From Henckelia pumila (Eukaryota; Streptophyta; Magnoliopsida; Lamiales; Gesneriaceae), in the NCBI RefSeq assembly GCF_033568475.1, contig NC_133122.1, positions 8,052,324 through 8,116,323 of the forward strand: a stretch of DNA of 64,000 nucleotides, in the 5' to 3' direction. The position numbers were made by a program, and so were the translations under genes. Below, one piece after another: positions 23,312 through 36,709 of the stretch. The notes below the pieces were generated by a model. That model made no database searches, was not told where the DNA came from, and saw only the letters and a list, made by a program, of their open reading frames with translations. Numbering within the stretch: the stretch's first letter is position 1; each line of letters begins with the position of its first letter.

Positions 23312-24650
23312 TGTGACGCCTAAAATTTCCATAATTTGAATTTTATGCCAAAAATCTGTTTTAATATTTATAATTTTAATTTTCAGTATTAATTTTCTAA
23401 AAAAATATGTTTCCCGCGCATTTGAGCTTATTTTTAAATTTTTGTGAAAATTTACTTATTTTTAAAAAAATTTCGGACCAGTAAAATCCAAATTTAATAT
23501 TTTTAAATTAGAACCTGGAACTTGTATTTTATTTATTGTCAATTAAATTCCTAACTTTTAGTTCCTACGTTTAATTAGCATTTTTAGAGTTTTGTAGTAT
23601 TTTCCCTTCTATTTATTTAGCCCTTAGAAAATCCCAATTTAAAATATACAACCCTAGCTTCTAATTTATACAGACGCACACACTATCGTCTAAACACACA
23701 CACACCGCACGAACAGGGAATGAAATCCCCTTCTCTTCTCCTTATTCGATCCGCCAGCCTTCTTCACGAGAGCTTCCATTTTTTTTCCTCTTCAAGTAAA
23801 TCGATCCTAGGATAGTTGGTGACGATGCTCGATTTTAGCTTTCTTCCAGCTCTTCTTCCCCAGCCTTGCGATTGGCCGCAGCTCACAAATCTGCTTCCAT
23901 CGGTTTTCTTTGCCTATTCTAGATAGGCAAGATTATGGTTTCATTGCTCACCTAGTATATTATTTATGTGTGTTTTGATTGGTGATAGGTTTTGTGCATT
24001 TCATTTTTTTGAAAATATGTATGAATGCGTGCCCCTGTATTTTCTTCAAATCATGGCATGAAGCTTTTTGGTTGTTTATTGTTTGGAAACTGATTTAATA
24101 ATGTTAAAGGTTGAGGAATGGTTGATTTTGAAGCATTTGAAAGGTAATGCAATGGAAAGTTGCTTATGTTCGAAATTTTTCCAGTTTTCTTGACAAGTTA
24201 TTTTCGAAAATTGATGTTATTGATGATGATGATTGGTTGGTGATGTAGGAGCTACCATGGGTGATACGTAGTTCACATGGTAGCGTTAGAAGGGATGAAT
24301 TTGGAATGCGGTATTGGCTTGGAGGTTTCGAACTAGCCAGTTAACTTAGGGACTCGGTTTGAGGATGGCTGGGAATGCCGTCGAGCTTTGTTTTGGTGAG
24401 TTTGTGGGGCTGGTTTAGTGGTGTGAATGGGTCTAATGCACTGGTTATGGTCCTAGTTCTTTGGTTTGGGAGATGGGAGTCAACTCGCTAAGGTTTTCAT
24501 TGGACAGGTAACTAAGTCATGGGCAGAATTGGAGGTTGTGCGGGTGCTGTCCGGGAATGAGCACTTATAACAGGGTTAGAGTCTGGATTTAGTGAAGGGA
24601 TCGGGGTTGGTGGTACTTAGGGAAACGACTTTTCGAACGGAATTCAACTT
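23312..24650 (+). repeat. 3' LTR of element A (right end uncertain)
   Basis: It starts TGTGACGCC directly after the PPT. It has the usual chromovirus LTR layout: an AT-rich head, an ACAACCCTAG and ACACAC region near 23650-23710, then a pyrimidine-rich stretch. No matching 5' LTR is in the window, so the right edge is a guess based on where composition changes (about 24650). It may be truncated. Confidence 0.6.
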
Positions 24651-25729
24651 GGTTGAGTTTTCCCTAGCCTTTTTTTCCTTATGTACCTCCATTATTTTTT
24701 AATTAAAAAACCTACTTTATCATAAATTTGGTGACTTTATAGTATTGATTTTTTTATTATTATTAAAAAATTTTATTTAAAATTATTTTTCTTATGTATC
24801 ATATAGACAATATATGAGTATTAAATATTATTAATGAAGAAGATATTTAAAAAATAATATGCAAAACAATTTTTTTTATATCAAATATTAATTTTAGTGA
24901 ACTTGTATTGTAATGATGATTCTTGTTAATGGCGTACTTTGTTTGGGTGTAATTTTTTTTTTTTTAATGTTAACTAGAGGATATATTCTGAAATAAAAAG
25001 TAAAAACGAAAACTTAATTTTAAATTTTAATTATTAGATAGTTTATCACAAAATTTAATTAAATTTTACTGAAAGAAATGGTGAAAAATTATCGATATTT
25101 TGTATACCGTATTAAAACTTGGGACAAAATACAAACAATACTAAATATACTAATAATTATTTTTGTTATTGTATCCTTTTTTATATTTAAATAATATTAA
25201 AGTTTACGATCAAACGTGAATTTTTATCCACTAATAGATAATAGATTATAGATAGATAAAATCGTAAATTTAGATATTTGGAAAAAAAAATTTAAATGTT
25301 TATTAGCAATTATAACAGTTTTATTTGTTCTAAACCTTTAATACTTATCTTTTCTTTTCTGCAAGAGTAATATTTTCCTACCCCTTCTAATACCCACGTC
25401 TCAAGGAACCTGCATCACGTTTCTCATTCAGCGACTAAAAGAAGTCTTTCTCTTAATTTACTCCATTCTCAGATATTCCCAGCCCTTTCACTCCGGGCTC
25501 TTGATTCCAAATCTTATCACCCAATCTTTTCACGTCGGGCTCTCGGATCCTAATCAATCATGAAATTTTACTCCAATGTAGGGTTGGTTGTTCTTCTGTA
25601 AAATTCATGTTTGGCATTGAGCTTAATTCGTTCTTGCGGTGCATATGCTCTTAGTAACATTTATTCAGTGTTGCAATCATTTTTAGTTATAGGATTTTCA
25701 GATCCTGTTTCCGATCCAGTAGCCGCAAA
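24651..25729. other. AT-rich intergenic region upstream of ORC1
   Basis: Very AT-rich up to about 25370 with no gene seen. From about 25380 the composition becomes less AT-rich and holds pyrimidine-rich tracts, which is probably the promoter and 5' UTR of ORC1. I do not see a convincing TATA box that can be tied to a start site. E2F-like sites would be expected for an S-phase gene, but I did not identify one with confidence. Confidence 0.4.
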
Positions 25730-28700
25730 ATGACAGAAACACCAGTGACTAAGAAATCCAGGTCTTCTTCAAACAATCTAAAGCACTCCATTTGTCCACC
25801 AACTCCACAAATCTCAACCACCACCGCTCTCCGTCGCTCCCTTCGCCTCACCTCCGCAACTCCAGAAAAGTTCCCACATTCGACTCCCAAGAATCGCCTG
25901 AATTCCCACCTTAACTCACCCACCACCATTTCATTAGCCCCCGCATCGCCACAACTCACTGAATCCAAGAGAAAAAGAAAAATCGAAAACGAACAAAATG
26001 AGGGTCTCGAGACAAAAAGGGCCTCGAGGAATCTAGACAAAAATGCCCGTCATGGGAGTGGCAGAACAAAGAAAAGGGTGTACTATAAAAATGTTGTTTA
26101 TGATGGAGGCCAGTTTTCAGCAGGGGACGATGTTTATTTGAAGAGGAGAGAAGACACAGCCTCCGATGTTGAGGATCCGCTGATGGAGGAATGTAGGGTG
26201 TGCTTCAAGCCTGCTGGTAAGAAAATTATGATTGAATGCGACGATTGCTTGAATGGGTATCACTTGAGGTGCTTGAAACCGCCATTGAAGGAGGTTCCAG
26301 AGGGAAGTTGGATTTGTAATTATTGCGAGGCGAGAAAATCAGGGAAAATGGTAGAGTTCCCGGAGCCGCCTAAGGGGAAGAAGAGGGCTAGGACTGCAAG
26401 GGAAAAGTTAATTTCCAGCGATTTGTGGGCTGCTCATGTTGAAAGGTACGTACCATTGGTTTATTTTTTTTATCAACTGTAAAATATGAAAATTTACTTG
26501 CTAATTGTATTCATTTGTGATGTTTGGGGGTTGAGTAGTTTGTGGAAAGATGTGGACGGTAATTATTGGTTCCGGGCACGGTGGTATGTTATTCCAGAAG
26601 AGACATCTGCGGGAAGACAACCTCATAATTTGAGGAGGGAGCTCTATTTGACTAATGATTTTGCTGATGTTGAGGTGATATATTCTGTTTTGATTTTATG
26701 TTTTAAGATTCTTTTGACTCGGTTAGAGCTTACAGATGCTCTTCTTGAGGACCTACACCTACGTATTTGAACTCACATCCCACATTATCTGTTGATTCGG
26801 GAAGCAAGATGTATCATATGTATGAACTCTGGGAGGTTATGAACCTATTGGGTTCTTAGTATATGTATACACATCTTTGAGTGCTACTGAGGATGTGGAT
26901 ATTCATTTCCGAGATTCTAATTTCTGAAAGAGATAGCTCTCTCATTTTCTTTACACAACAATGTTTTGTAGATGGAATCTATCATAAGACACTGCTTTGT
27001 TATGAATCCAAAAGAATTTTCCAAGGCCGACAATGAGGGGGATGATGTGTTTTTGTGTGAATACGAGTACAACATTCACTGGCATAGTTTCAAGCGCATT
27101 GCTGAGATTGACAGCAATGAAGATGTAAGTTATAGATGGCTTCCGACCAAAAAGACTTGCATTTCTGGGAATTAATATACTTTCATCCTTCTGGCAGGAT
27201 GGTGGAGGAGTTGACAGTGATGATGATTGGAATTCTTGTGATGATTCTGACTCTGACACCGAAGAAGACACGGAATATGACAATGATAACAGACATTGTT
27301 TATTGCCCGGACCATCTCCCGCTCGTCCTTTAGCTGCGGTATAGTGATTTTAGCTTTGTTGACACCCGAGTCTTAACAAGAGTTTAGCAGGAAATACAAG
27401 ATTGTAATTTGCAATACTATTGCAGAACTCACGAAAAGGACGGATATTTGGCCTGCAAAAGATAGGGACAAAGACAATACCAGAACATGCTCGGTGTCGC
27501 AAACAGACTGATCTTGAAAGGGCAAAAGCAACGCTTCTACTTGCAACATTGCCCAAGTCTCTCCCTTGTAGGGACAAGTATGTATTGTTAAGATAAGGTT
27601 GCTAAATCTGTAAAAGTAATTATCTTACATCATGTTCTTTATGCAGGGAAATGGATGAGATAACGGCATTTATTAAAGAGGGCATATGTGATGAGCACTG
27701 CCTGGGAAGATGCCTCTATGTTCATGGTGTTCCTGGAACCGGCAAGGTAAAATATATGGATGATACTACGAGTCTACAACTCAGACATCAGTTAAACCCA
27801 CATATATTCATCTTTGCACTTTTGTTGTGAAGTCAATCTGGCTTATCTTTTGTCTGCAAACTTCAGACAATGAGCGTACTTGCTGTGATGAGGAATATAA
27901 GGTCCGAAGTTGATGCAGGAAGCATTAGACCTTACTGCTTTGTGGAGATAAATGGTCTCAAATTGACTTCACCAGAAAGTGTATATAGTGTAAGAACGAC
28001 CGATTATTTTTTTAGTAGGTTCCAAATTTATCATGCTTCTCCACAAGTCATTTTAATGCAATTATTTTCAGGTAATATACGAGGGACTGAGTGGGCATAA
28101 AGTTGGTTGGAAAAAGGCTCTCAATTTCTTGACTGAACGCTTTTCATGGGAAAACAAATGTGGGAAGGAAGATTCAAAACCTTGTGTTCTTCTCATAGAT
28201 GAGCTTGATCTTCTAGTAACCAGAAATCAATCGGTAGGCTGTGCATATTAGGGTCAAAAGCTTCTTCGTTTTCTTCTAAAACGATTCTTTATGAAAACAA
28301 TATTTAAATCTGCAAATTTTACCTCACAGGTTCTATACAATATTCTTGATTGGCCTACCAAGCCAAATTCCAAATTGATTGTGATAGGTACGAAATTCTT
28401 GTCGTCGCCAAACAAATGAAGTTTATTTGATGACCAGGTGTTTGATTATTTTTGTTATCCTATTAATTCAGGGATAGCAAACACTATGGATCTTCCAGAG
28501 AAGTTGCTTCCTCGTATCTCTAGTCGAATGGGCATACAAAGGCTTTGCTTTGGTCCATATAACTACCTGCAGCTTCAGGAAATAATATCCAGCCGTTTAA
28601 AAGGAATTGATGCTTTTGAAGAACATGCAATTGAATTTGCTTCAAGAAAGGTGGGTGCAACTATCGACCATTTTATCTATTGCTTTTCAGTCTGCCGCAC

Positions 28701-30317
28701 GGCTAATATGAGCATTGAGGTGATATACTTGTATGATTATTTTTAATTTAAGGTGGCAGCTGTTTCTGGAGATGCTCGTCGTGCATTGGAGATTTGTCGG
28801 AGAGCTGCAGAAATTGCTGATTATCATGCTAAAAGCTTGCCACTTTCCAACTCAAACACTGCAGGTAAGGCACTAAGGCTTTTAGGCAACATATCCTCTG
28901 GTTCTATTCGTTCTCACATCCTGTAACATCATATAACTACTGAATTTGTACTAAAAAATATCTCTGCAAATTTTTTGGTTTAGAAATGCAATCCCTTTTA
29001 CTAATTCTTCCTTTCTGCTTAGTACCTCCAAATTGCAGTGTTACTGCAATGCATACTGGATGTTTAGTAGGATTCAGTTGGCATTGCCAATTCATCATTC
29101 TCCATGATATAGAGTTGACTACAACTTTTTTTTTTATTTTGTTTCATAAAGATGTAACACTAAAAAATATCCCGTTTGGCTTGTTTTTCTTGGAAAGTGA
29201 ATGTAGGTATGCAAGATGTCGAAGCAGCCATAAAAGAGATGTTCCAGGCTCCTCATATTCAAGTGAGTGAGAGAATCCTCTTTTACAATGACGATATCCT
29301 TGACTAACCACCGAACGAACAAATTTGTACTGTACTTAAAAGGATCATTCTTCTGCCTTGACGTTTCCCGATTATTGTACTAATTTTGTTTTTTTGCCGT
29401 CAGGTGATAAGAAGTTGTTGTAAATTGAGTAAAATCTTTTGGCTGCTATGGTACATGAACTCTATAAAACAGGGATGGGTGAAACAACCTTTGAAAAGGT
29501 TATTTTCTTGAGCTATCTATCTTACTAAATTCATGTACACCCATATGCAGTATGCCTGTAGCTGATATTGTTTGTGTAATGTACTCTGGACTAGCTCAGA
29601 AAGCTTATTATGGATGCTTTAGTTATTTTTGAATCTCGTAATTGATCTTCAGATCCTGATGGCAGTATCACTTGAGTCTGATTACTTTCAGATCATTTAT
29701 GCTTTATTCTTCATTACTTCCGTCAAATTACTCAAATTTCTTGTTCTCACTTTTGTCCGTGGGTATGTTGAAAGTCTCTTTTTCATCCGCACAGTTGACA
29801 GTGACAGTCTCGTGTTTCTGCTCAAACAACGGAGAACTGTTTCCAGGATACGACACTCTCCTGAAAGTCGGGTTCGTTCTTCTACTAGTCTTGCAGTCTG
29901 TTGACATTTAAAGGCCTTTTTTCATGTGCTGCCAAAATGACTGATGCTGGCTCTTAATTGTCCATTCAGTACATTTTTTGTGCTATTGAATTGCTCACAA
30001 ATAACAAGGATGATTACCAACTGATTGTCTGAATTGATGTCAAATGATCAGATGCAAGCTTGGTGAGTGCAGAATACTGTTGTGTGAATCTGGTGCAAAG
30101 CACAAATTGCAGAAATTGCAACTCAACTATCCTAGGTGAGTTCAAATTTAGAATAAGAGTTATTATGTTGTATAGAAATAAATACATACATAAGCTTATG
30201 AAATGCATTGATTTTGTATCACCTCTCACTGCTTCCCTGATATATTATGGCAGCGATGATGTCACTTTCGCGCTCAAAGACAGCAAGGACTTGCCTTGGT
30301 TGGCCAAGTATCTCTAA
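25730..30317 (+). CDS. ORC1: Origin recognition complex subunit 1 (ORC1), 16 exons
   Basis: Exons by GT-AG and frame: 25730-26445, 26539-26674, 26972-27124, 27198-27338, 27426-27577, 27647-27746, 27867-27989, 28072-28233, 28330-28387, 28472-28650, 28753-28864, 29207-29262, 29404-29498, 29795-29871, 30052-30135, 30254-30317. ORC1 is the ATPase subunit that marks replication origins; plant forms also read histones. Domains: basic Ser/Thr-Pro-rich N-terminus, PHD finger (ECRVCFKPAGKK...CDDCLNGYHLRC...WICNYC, about residues 155-205) inside a BAH domain (YWFRARWYVIPEET), acidic Asp/Glu stretch, AAA+ module with Walker A GVPGTGKT, Walker B VLLIDELD and sensor IANTMDLPEKLLPRISSRMG, winged-helix C-terminus ending LPWLAKYL. 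The exons sum to 2408 bases, one short of a multiple of three: exon 13 has four T where five are needed (about 29437-29440), shifting the frame. This is either an assembly error or a real lesion. Confidence 0.93.
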
Positions 30318-30838
30318 TAGTATACGATCAATAGGAGATCCAATCCATTATTTATTCGTGTTTCATTTCCCTTTAAAGGACTTGTGGCATGTGAACTTCA
30401 CATGTGGGATGAGATCCATTTTGAACTTTTACTTCTTGGAGAGATTGTTGGAAGATACGTGTTTCTGTGACATTTTTGTTATGGATGCCTTCTGATTATC
30501 TGTTTCTTTTTTAATTGGTTCGATTTTGAAGGGCATATAAGGTTAGACGAATTAGATATGAAAATCAAAAAAAAAAAAATTCATTGAAAGTTCCATATTT
30601 CGAGTTCATTACAGAGCAGACATCCATAATCAACAGAGCACATTGAAGATTTGCACCTGGCTTTAAGTAAATGACAATCGTGCCCATTTCCTCCCTGCTG
30701 GCAAAAATGTTTCCGTAACACCCATATAATTGATTCGATAGTTCACCGAGATCGGAACTCTTGATGCTAATTTCACCTACGATTTTCTGCGACGAACAAA
30801 AACAAGTGCCATATCTTTTTATCCAACGAATTCTATAC
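30318..30838. other. Convergent 3' flank between ORC1 and RBP45/47
   Basis: About 520 bases between the two stop codons, holding both 3' untranslated regions. A run of A at 30570-30582 may mark the end of the minus-strand transcript. I see no gene here; the small ORFs are shadows. Confidence 0.5.
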
Positions 30839-33786
30839 TTATGGTAACGGCGAGAAGGTCCTCTGCCACATTGGCCTTCCCAAAATGGCGCTTCCATGAA
30901 CAGCAAGGTAAGCAGCATTTAACCTATGACAAGTTGATTACATTAAGCCAAATCGACTACCCGGTACCATTGATCAACATCCTGTTGAACTCAAGAAAAA
31001 ATGCAAAGTATGGGGGAAACATTACTTGTCAACATTTGGTGTAGCCAAGGGATCATAAATCTCCTCTCTATGTTCGGTAGGTGGAACAGCACCAGATAAA
31101 ACTGCCATGTCTTGAGACCCTTCCATCTATTAGAGCATTGAGAGGGGTCAAAACAACAAAAAAGGTAAACTGAATGATATATCCAATGCAAGAGAACAGG
31201 AATAATAATATTCTTCACTTTTCGGTGATTCTTGAAAGTGATCCGGAGAAAATAAATAAAGACAAACTGGAATTGTTATAAAAACTTCCGAATTTAATTA
31301 GGTCATGCAAAAATATCGTTACCTTAAAAAAATTTTCCTACCACACCTCAACTTCTAATCCGATTGCATTGTAATGCTACTGTGGCATACAGCGATACAT
31401 ATATATAGAACTTCTAGACTGTTACTTTATTATGATAGGGAACCATCTCAATCGCAAAGACATATATCATAAGCTAAGCATTAAAAGAATGACAGAAGAG
31501 AGAGAAATATACCTGTTGAGGATGTTGCACATATCCAGCATATGCACCGTATGAATAGGCTGAAGGATCCTGCGTGGCTCCCAAAGCATATGGATCATAT
31601 CCTTGCCCATAAGCATAATAAGCACTCCACTGATTTGGATCTGCAGATTGACCCCAGACACCAGTAACATCCTACAGCGTATGACAACAATTGTTACAGG
31701 TATTGCTAACAAGGTTTTTGCCTTGTTTTCTCAATTTAAATTTAGTATCTACATCAGTAGGCACATATTAGCAATTGCCAACACAAGGTTTGAGATACCT
31801 GCTGCTTTGCTGTTGGACTCCTTCCCCAGGAAAGACGGACGACTTGTTGACCAATCACAGCACCTTGCATGCTCTGGATTGATTCTTCTGCAGATGTCCT
31901 ATGCAATGAAACAAGATGCTGTAATAACTTGTAATTTGAAAAAAAGTCGGACAATTGAAGAAGTTAACCTCATCCACACTGAGAACATTGCTGTATTCAT
32001 GGCTCATGCAAAGACAGAGACAAAACTGCCGCAAAAGCGAATTTTTGAGACATGAATATACCCCTGCCATAACTAGAGGTGAATACACACAGATAATAGC
32101 TTTATAAGCCAAAGCTCACCTTGCTGTGAACTGCACGAAACCACAACCTTTGGATGCTGGTATTTTGACATAGACAATTTCCCCAAATTGCAAAAATATT
32201 TGCCTCAGTTCTTCTTCTGATACATTATGGTCCAAATTACCCACAAAAACCTGCAATTAACAAGAATATTAAGAGAGGAAATATATCTACATTACAATGT
32301 ATAATATTTAACTTACGGTAGTGTTATTGATATCGTTGTCCACTGGATGTGTCTGAACTGGTGCGGAATACATTGGTGCTGGATATATCGCTGCCAGAAA
32401 AAAAACAAAACAAAATTTCAAGATCTAGGAAGTTGAAGTAGCAAACCATCGAAGAAAGAAACCAATTAATCGGTTGCTGATGCAGCGTTTGAGAAGCAAT
32501 CATACTCCTATACGAGTTTAGCCCGAGGTCATTGAAAGCAAAATTCTATTGCATAATGAAGGTGCTCCCAAAAGAGTCGAATAAAACATGTAACCATAAC
32601 TCATTAAAAAAAAATCAACAGAGTCAAAAACTTGTAAGGTCAATTCATAATGCATAGAAAAGAAAGTTCACCTTTGGCTGCAACATACTGCTGTGGAACA
32701 GCAGCAGTTGTTTTCTTGGGTGTAGCTGCACTAATTCGCATAGGCCTGGTTGAGCAATAGATACCATTCATCTCAACCATCGCTCGATTCCTCTCCACTT
32801 CATCAGCAAACTTAACAAAACCATATCCCTTAGAACGCCCAGTGTTTGGATCTGTCACGACCTTGGCTCCTCTAACTGACGGATAACTAACTCGGAAAGT
32901 CTCCTGCAGCAGATAGTCTGTAACATCTGGTGCTAAATCCCCAACAAAAATAGAGTGTTCAGGGCCTCCATCAATACGCTTTTCTCCTACACCAAATGAT
33001 GCCCAATTCAATCTAAAAGTTAGCTCGGTCCCGGGAATCTGGATCCCGTGAAAAGATTGCAGAACCCTTTCTGCCACTTGATGAGATGTAAACTCCACGA
33101 AACCATAACCCTCGGGCTGACCTGTGATTTTGTTTCGAATTACTTTTATTGAAAGGACCTGCATGGAATGACAACAGACTCATTAATCTCTAGTAAACTA
33201 GAAACAACAAATATATCACCAGATAACTTTCTCTAATCATCGTATGAATATCCACAAAATTAACTGAAAGCATATTGAAAAAACCATCAAGAACACACAA
33301 ACTTACAGCTAGTAGAGTGTACACAAGGTAACCAAGTTGAACCACCTGATGGATCGAATAGACATTCAAATAACTAATTTCGCAGTTATTAACCTTACCT
33401 GCTTAACAAAACAGAAAGAAAACGTTCACTACACACAACTACACGTAAACAATGGTCTGTTTCTTACTGTCCTTAGGAAGTAAAAACCAAAAGCGATTTT
33501 CAAAAAATTCTAAATCAATTGAGGGAAATGCATATCATCAGTTCTACCCAGGCACAAACTTCCAGAATATAAAATTCAAACACTTAAAGAAAAAGTCGAA
33601 AAATTGCCACTTATTCTGTATGTAAATCAACATATATGTGCTTATAAGTGTAGGTACCTCGCTGGTGTGGGCAAACCAGCCGCGTAGATAGGATTCGTCG
33701 GCCCAGTAAGGCAAATCCCCAATCCAAAGGGTGCGGACTTCTTCCAGTGTGGCTGGTTGGTGATACGGTACCGTTTGCACGCTCAT
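30839..33786 (-). CDS. RBP45/RBP47-type RNA-binding protein with three RRMs, 8 exons
   Basis: Exons in coding order: 33786-33658, 33158-32672, 32390-32317, 32250-32120, 31898-31799, 31671-31513, 31126-31026, 30923-30839, all GT-AG, summing to 1266 bases (421 residues). Three RNA recognition motifs are visible: RRM1 (TLWIGDLPYW, then GYGFVEF), RRM2 (SIFVGDLAP, then KGYGFVKF) and RRM3 (VFVGNLDHN, then GCGFVQF). A Tyr/Gly/Gln-rich region (SAYYAYGQGYDPYALG) and a conserved end (YDPLATPNVDK, LGRPMWQRT) follow. This architecture fits plant RBP45/RBP47 proteins, nuclear poly(A)/U-rich RNA binders linked to mRNA processing and stress granules. The start MSVQTVPYHQ was chosen because family members begin there. 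An in-frame upstream ATG (33900) would add an Arg/Glu-rich leader. I cannot choose between RBP45 and RBP47 subtypes. Confidence 0.92.
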
Positions 33787-35189
33787 TTCTTCTTCTTCAT
33801 CTTCTTCTTCACGATTATGATGCTCTCGCTTTGCAGGTCGAGGGTTTTGGATTTGTTTTGCTTTCCCGGGAAAAATTGCCAATAGCTCTATAAAGTCCAC
33901 TTATTCCACTTTTACTCCCGTCAATAAATTTTATTTTATTTTATTTTATTCACTTTTCGTCCTATATATTTTCAAACGTGAAATGGGTAAAATCTAAAAC
34001 AAAACAAATTACAATATTAATATTTTCGATTTATCAAAGAAAAGGGGGTGATTGAAAGTTATAATGCAACAATCGTGTATTAACAAGTTTTATGGGTAAA
34101 ACTGTAAATATTCAAATTTTGTCTTATGTTTTTTATAAAAGTGGCGCACAAATTATCAGCTCAACTCTATCTCTTCTCCCCACCCTCTTCGATTCGCAAA
34201 GAAATTTGAGGTCAAAAAATGTCGATTCCAAAGTACTCAGGTTTGAAAATGGCTACACTTCTGTTGTTGATTTTGGACAAAGATTAGGCAAAAATTTTCC
34301 TTTCTAATTTTAATCGAACAAAGGCCTTGCTGGCAATTGGTTTACTTACGCATGCAAGGATTGAAGGTAAATGAATTTTTTAGTTGTGAAGTTGAAATTC
34401 ATAATGAGAAACTCATTCAATATTTATCCAAAGAGTTGGATTAGATGTCAATTTCTATTGTTTGAAAGCATTAATAGCTAGCATGAAGGGAAAGAGAGGA
34501 ATACTACTCCAGCTTATAAATTAATTAATTATAAAAGTACTGATCTTGACTACTGGCTTCCACCTCCCCCTTCCCATCTCCATGCACTTTCTTACGGGAT
34601 AATTCATAAATATATCATTATAGTTTCATTATCGTTCCAATTATATCCCTTTTCTTTGTCATGAACCAAAATTATCCTTTATTAATTAAAATATTTCTCG
34701 AATATGTCCTTAAAACTAAATAATGTCTATTTTGCCCTTTCTTACCCTTTTTTATGAAATTATGCTTAAGTCCATCATGCTTCCGTAAGTAAATTAAGAC
34801 AAATAACCTCTTTGACCAGAATGTTGCCGGGTTATATCCATCGGGGTTTACAGGTTGTTCCTCACAACCTAACCACGAGATCGCAACCTATGGTTCCTGT
34901 CGTAGATTTCTTCGGCAGCACCTAGCACAACCTTATTTCGTTTCCTACCTTAAGACGTACAGTAATAAACTTGATTTTTAAAATGAAATCAACATGATAG
35001 GGGAGAACTTAAGAAATTTATTCAGACAACATATTATTACATAAATCAACCTTTTGAAAATGAGGAGATAACTTGTTTAGCTACTCATAATAGTTTTTTT
35101 TCTTGAAATACATAAAACTGGAAAACTTATTACAAACTTAGAAAGAGAAATATTACAATGCTTTTATTTTTAAGAAAACTAAAGGGAAT
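33787..35189. other. Intergenic region between RBP45/47 and the endogenous caulimovirid
   Basis: The first few hundred bases should hold the RBP45/47 5' UTR (TTC repeats at 33788-33815) and promoter. The rest is AT-rich with no gene. From about 34830 the sequence changes character. On the minus strand, 35189 down to about 35030 could be the leader downstream of the viral promoter, with AATAAAAGC near 35160 resembling a poly(A) signal. Confidence 0.35.
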
Positions 35190-35220
35190 GATCGATGTCT
35201 TCAGCTTCCTTGAGAGCCTA

Positions 35221-35228
35221 TATTTATA
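35221..35228 (-). promoter_or_regulatory. TATA box of the pararetroviral promoter
   Basis: On the minus strand CTATAAATATAGG lies upstream of GGCTCTCAAGG. About 70-80 bases further upstream is AAGATGTCATCAATAATGG, which resembles the TGACG-type activator region of such promoters. The arrangement fits the single genomic-RNA promoter of caulimovirids. It is inferred, not shown. Confidence 0.5.
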
Positions 35229-35376
35229 GCTGTATTTTCACCCGTTTCACCGAGAAACTTCAGGGAATCTTACAGTTGTCTTGTCTTTTTATGCCATTAT
35301 TGATGACATCTTTTACTAGTGGAGGAGTCACATGCTTGACCTTTTCTTTTGGATTTAATCTCATCACATGCCTTCT

Positions 35377-36700
35377 TTATTGTTGTCGGGGGATATTTTG
35401 CTTTTGCAGTGGGCCCCTGGGAAAACGTGTTTTTGGTGATCCCTGTCCACCTTTGCTTGTCTCGAAAAAATCTTTTCGATCCGTTCGGGTTCTGAAGGTT
35501 TTTCCAAACTCTGGTTCCTTCTGGTTTGGACATTCCGGGCAGATATTTTCTGACCATATTCCGATATGAGCCATGTTACAAAATTTTCGGCGAGTTTCTT
35601 TACTCCCTGACAATTTGTTATTCCACAAAAAGTTCCTCTTCTTTTCGAAGAGTTCTTCCGCAAAAACCGTAGTTTTTCCTGTCATTGTATTTAACAGGAA
35701 CGCACCATTCACATAATTTTGATAAATTTTGAATGGAAACTTGACCTTGTCCATCTCGGTGAGACAGACCCAAATACCCCATGCCCTTCTGGTTGAGATT
35801 TCATTTTTTCCGAAAGTAGACACCAATGGTATTTCTTTTGATATAAGATCCTTGATAAATCTTTGATTATTCATATCAGGTCTCCTCAGGTTGATGAAAT
35901 CAAAGGACTCATGAGATCCTTTCCCTGTTGGTTCTGGAGCTGCACTGAAAAAGTATAATTCGAGCACATCTCCTCTGGACAAATGATCATTATTCTCCCA
36001 TGTCTCTTGGATTGCTTCCTGGATCCATTTTGGTAATTGAGATATCTCCGGGAAGCCTGGTGAAGTTGTATAAACTGAGGCTAAAGCCCCGAATTCATAC
36101 CATAGTTTTACATCCTTAGGGTTGACGTTGTTTTTTAGTCAAACCCTTGGATATATTTCTGCAACATCAACCCTGCAAGTGGTCGGGTTAACTTAACTCC
36201 TTGTACTTAATTTCTCCCACCTTTGTTGGAAACCTGGAATGAAGAGATGGCAGCTGGATTAGTATCAATCTTAGATTTGCACTTGTCTGTGTTGGGCCTG
36301 AGATTGATCTCTTCCTCTTTTATCCCAGAGGCAGAGGGTTGACTTGATGAGTTTTCTTCATCAACTGTTGCTTCATTTAAATAATCAAAAGCTGATGATA
36401 GATTAAACTTGTTTCTTGAGTATTAGAATCCTCAACATCTTATTTTACAGCCAGTGGCTGTATTTCTTGTTTTTGAGAAACTAGTGATTTCTCTGTGGCA
36501 CACATAATTGGCCCTTGAATAGCAGCCCATAATTGAGTTTGAGCTTACAAACATCCTGTGATACGATTAGATACTTTAATCCTATCAGCTTGTTGTAACC
36601 TGCCTGCCATATCAGCGTTTATGGCGAGCTGGTTGAACTCGGTTTGAAGCAACCAAGGTGTTCTCGGAGATGCCTCTGCATTTTCATGATGGAATTCACC
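35377..36700 (-). pseudogene. Caulimovirid downstream ORF, function unknown
   Basis: The longest open piece is minus 35982-35377 (201 codons), with AWGIWVCL, VNGAFLLNTMTGKTT and a Cys-containing stretch (CNMAHIGIW...CPECPN). In another frame upstream is a Ser/Glu-rich segment (SSSQPSASGIKEEEINL, about 36370-36290). Stops and shifts separate the pieces. It sits between RNase H and the promoter, the place of the second ORF in florendovirus-like genomes. I do not recognise a function. Confidence 0.5.
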
Positions 36701-36709
36701 TCACTGCCT

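Noticed and set aside
26951-27283. Minus-strand Ser-rich ORF (110 codons) opposite ORC1
   Set aside because: It is the antisense shadow of the acidic exon 4 and neighbouring introns. No homology recognised.
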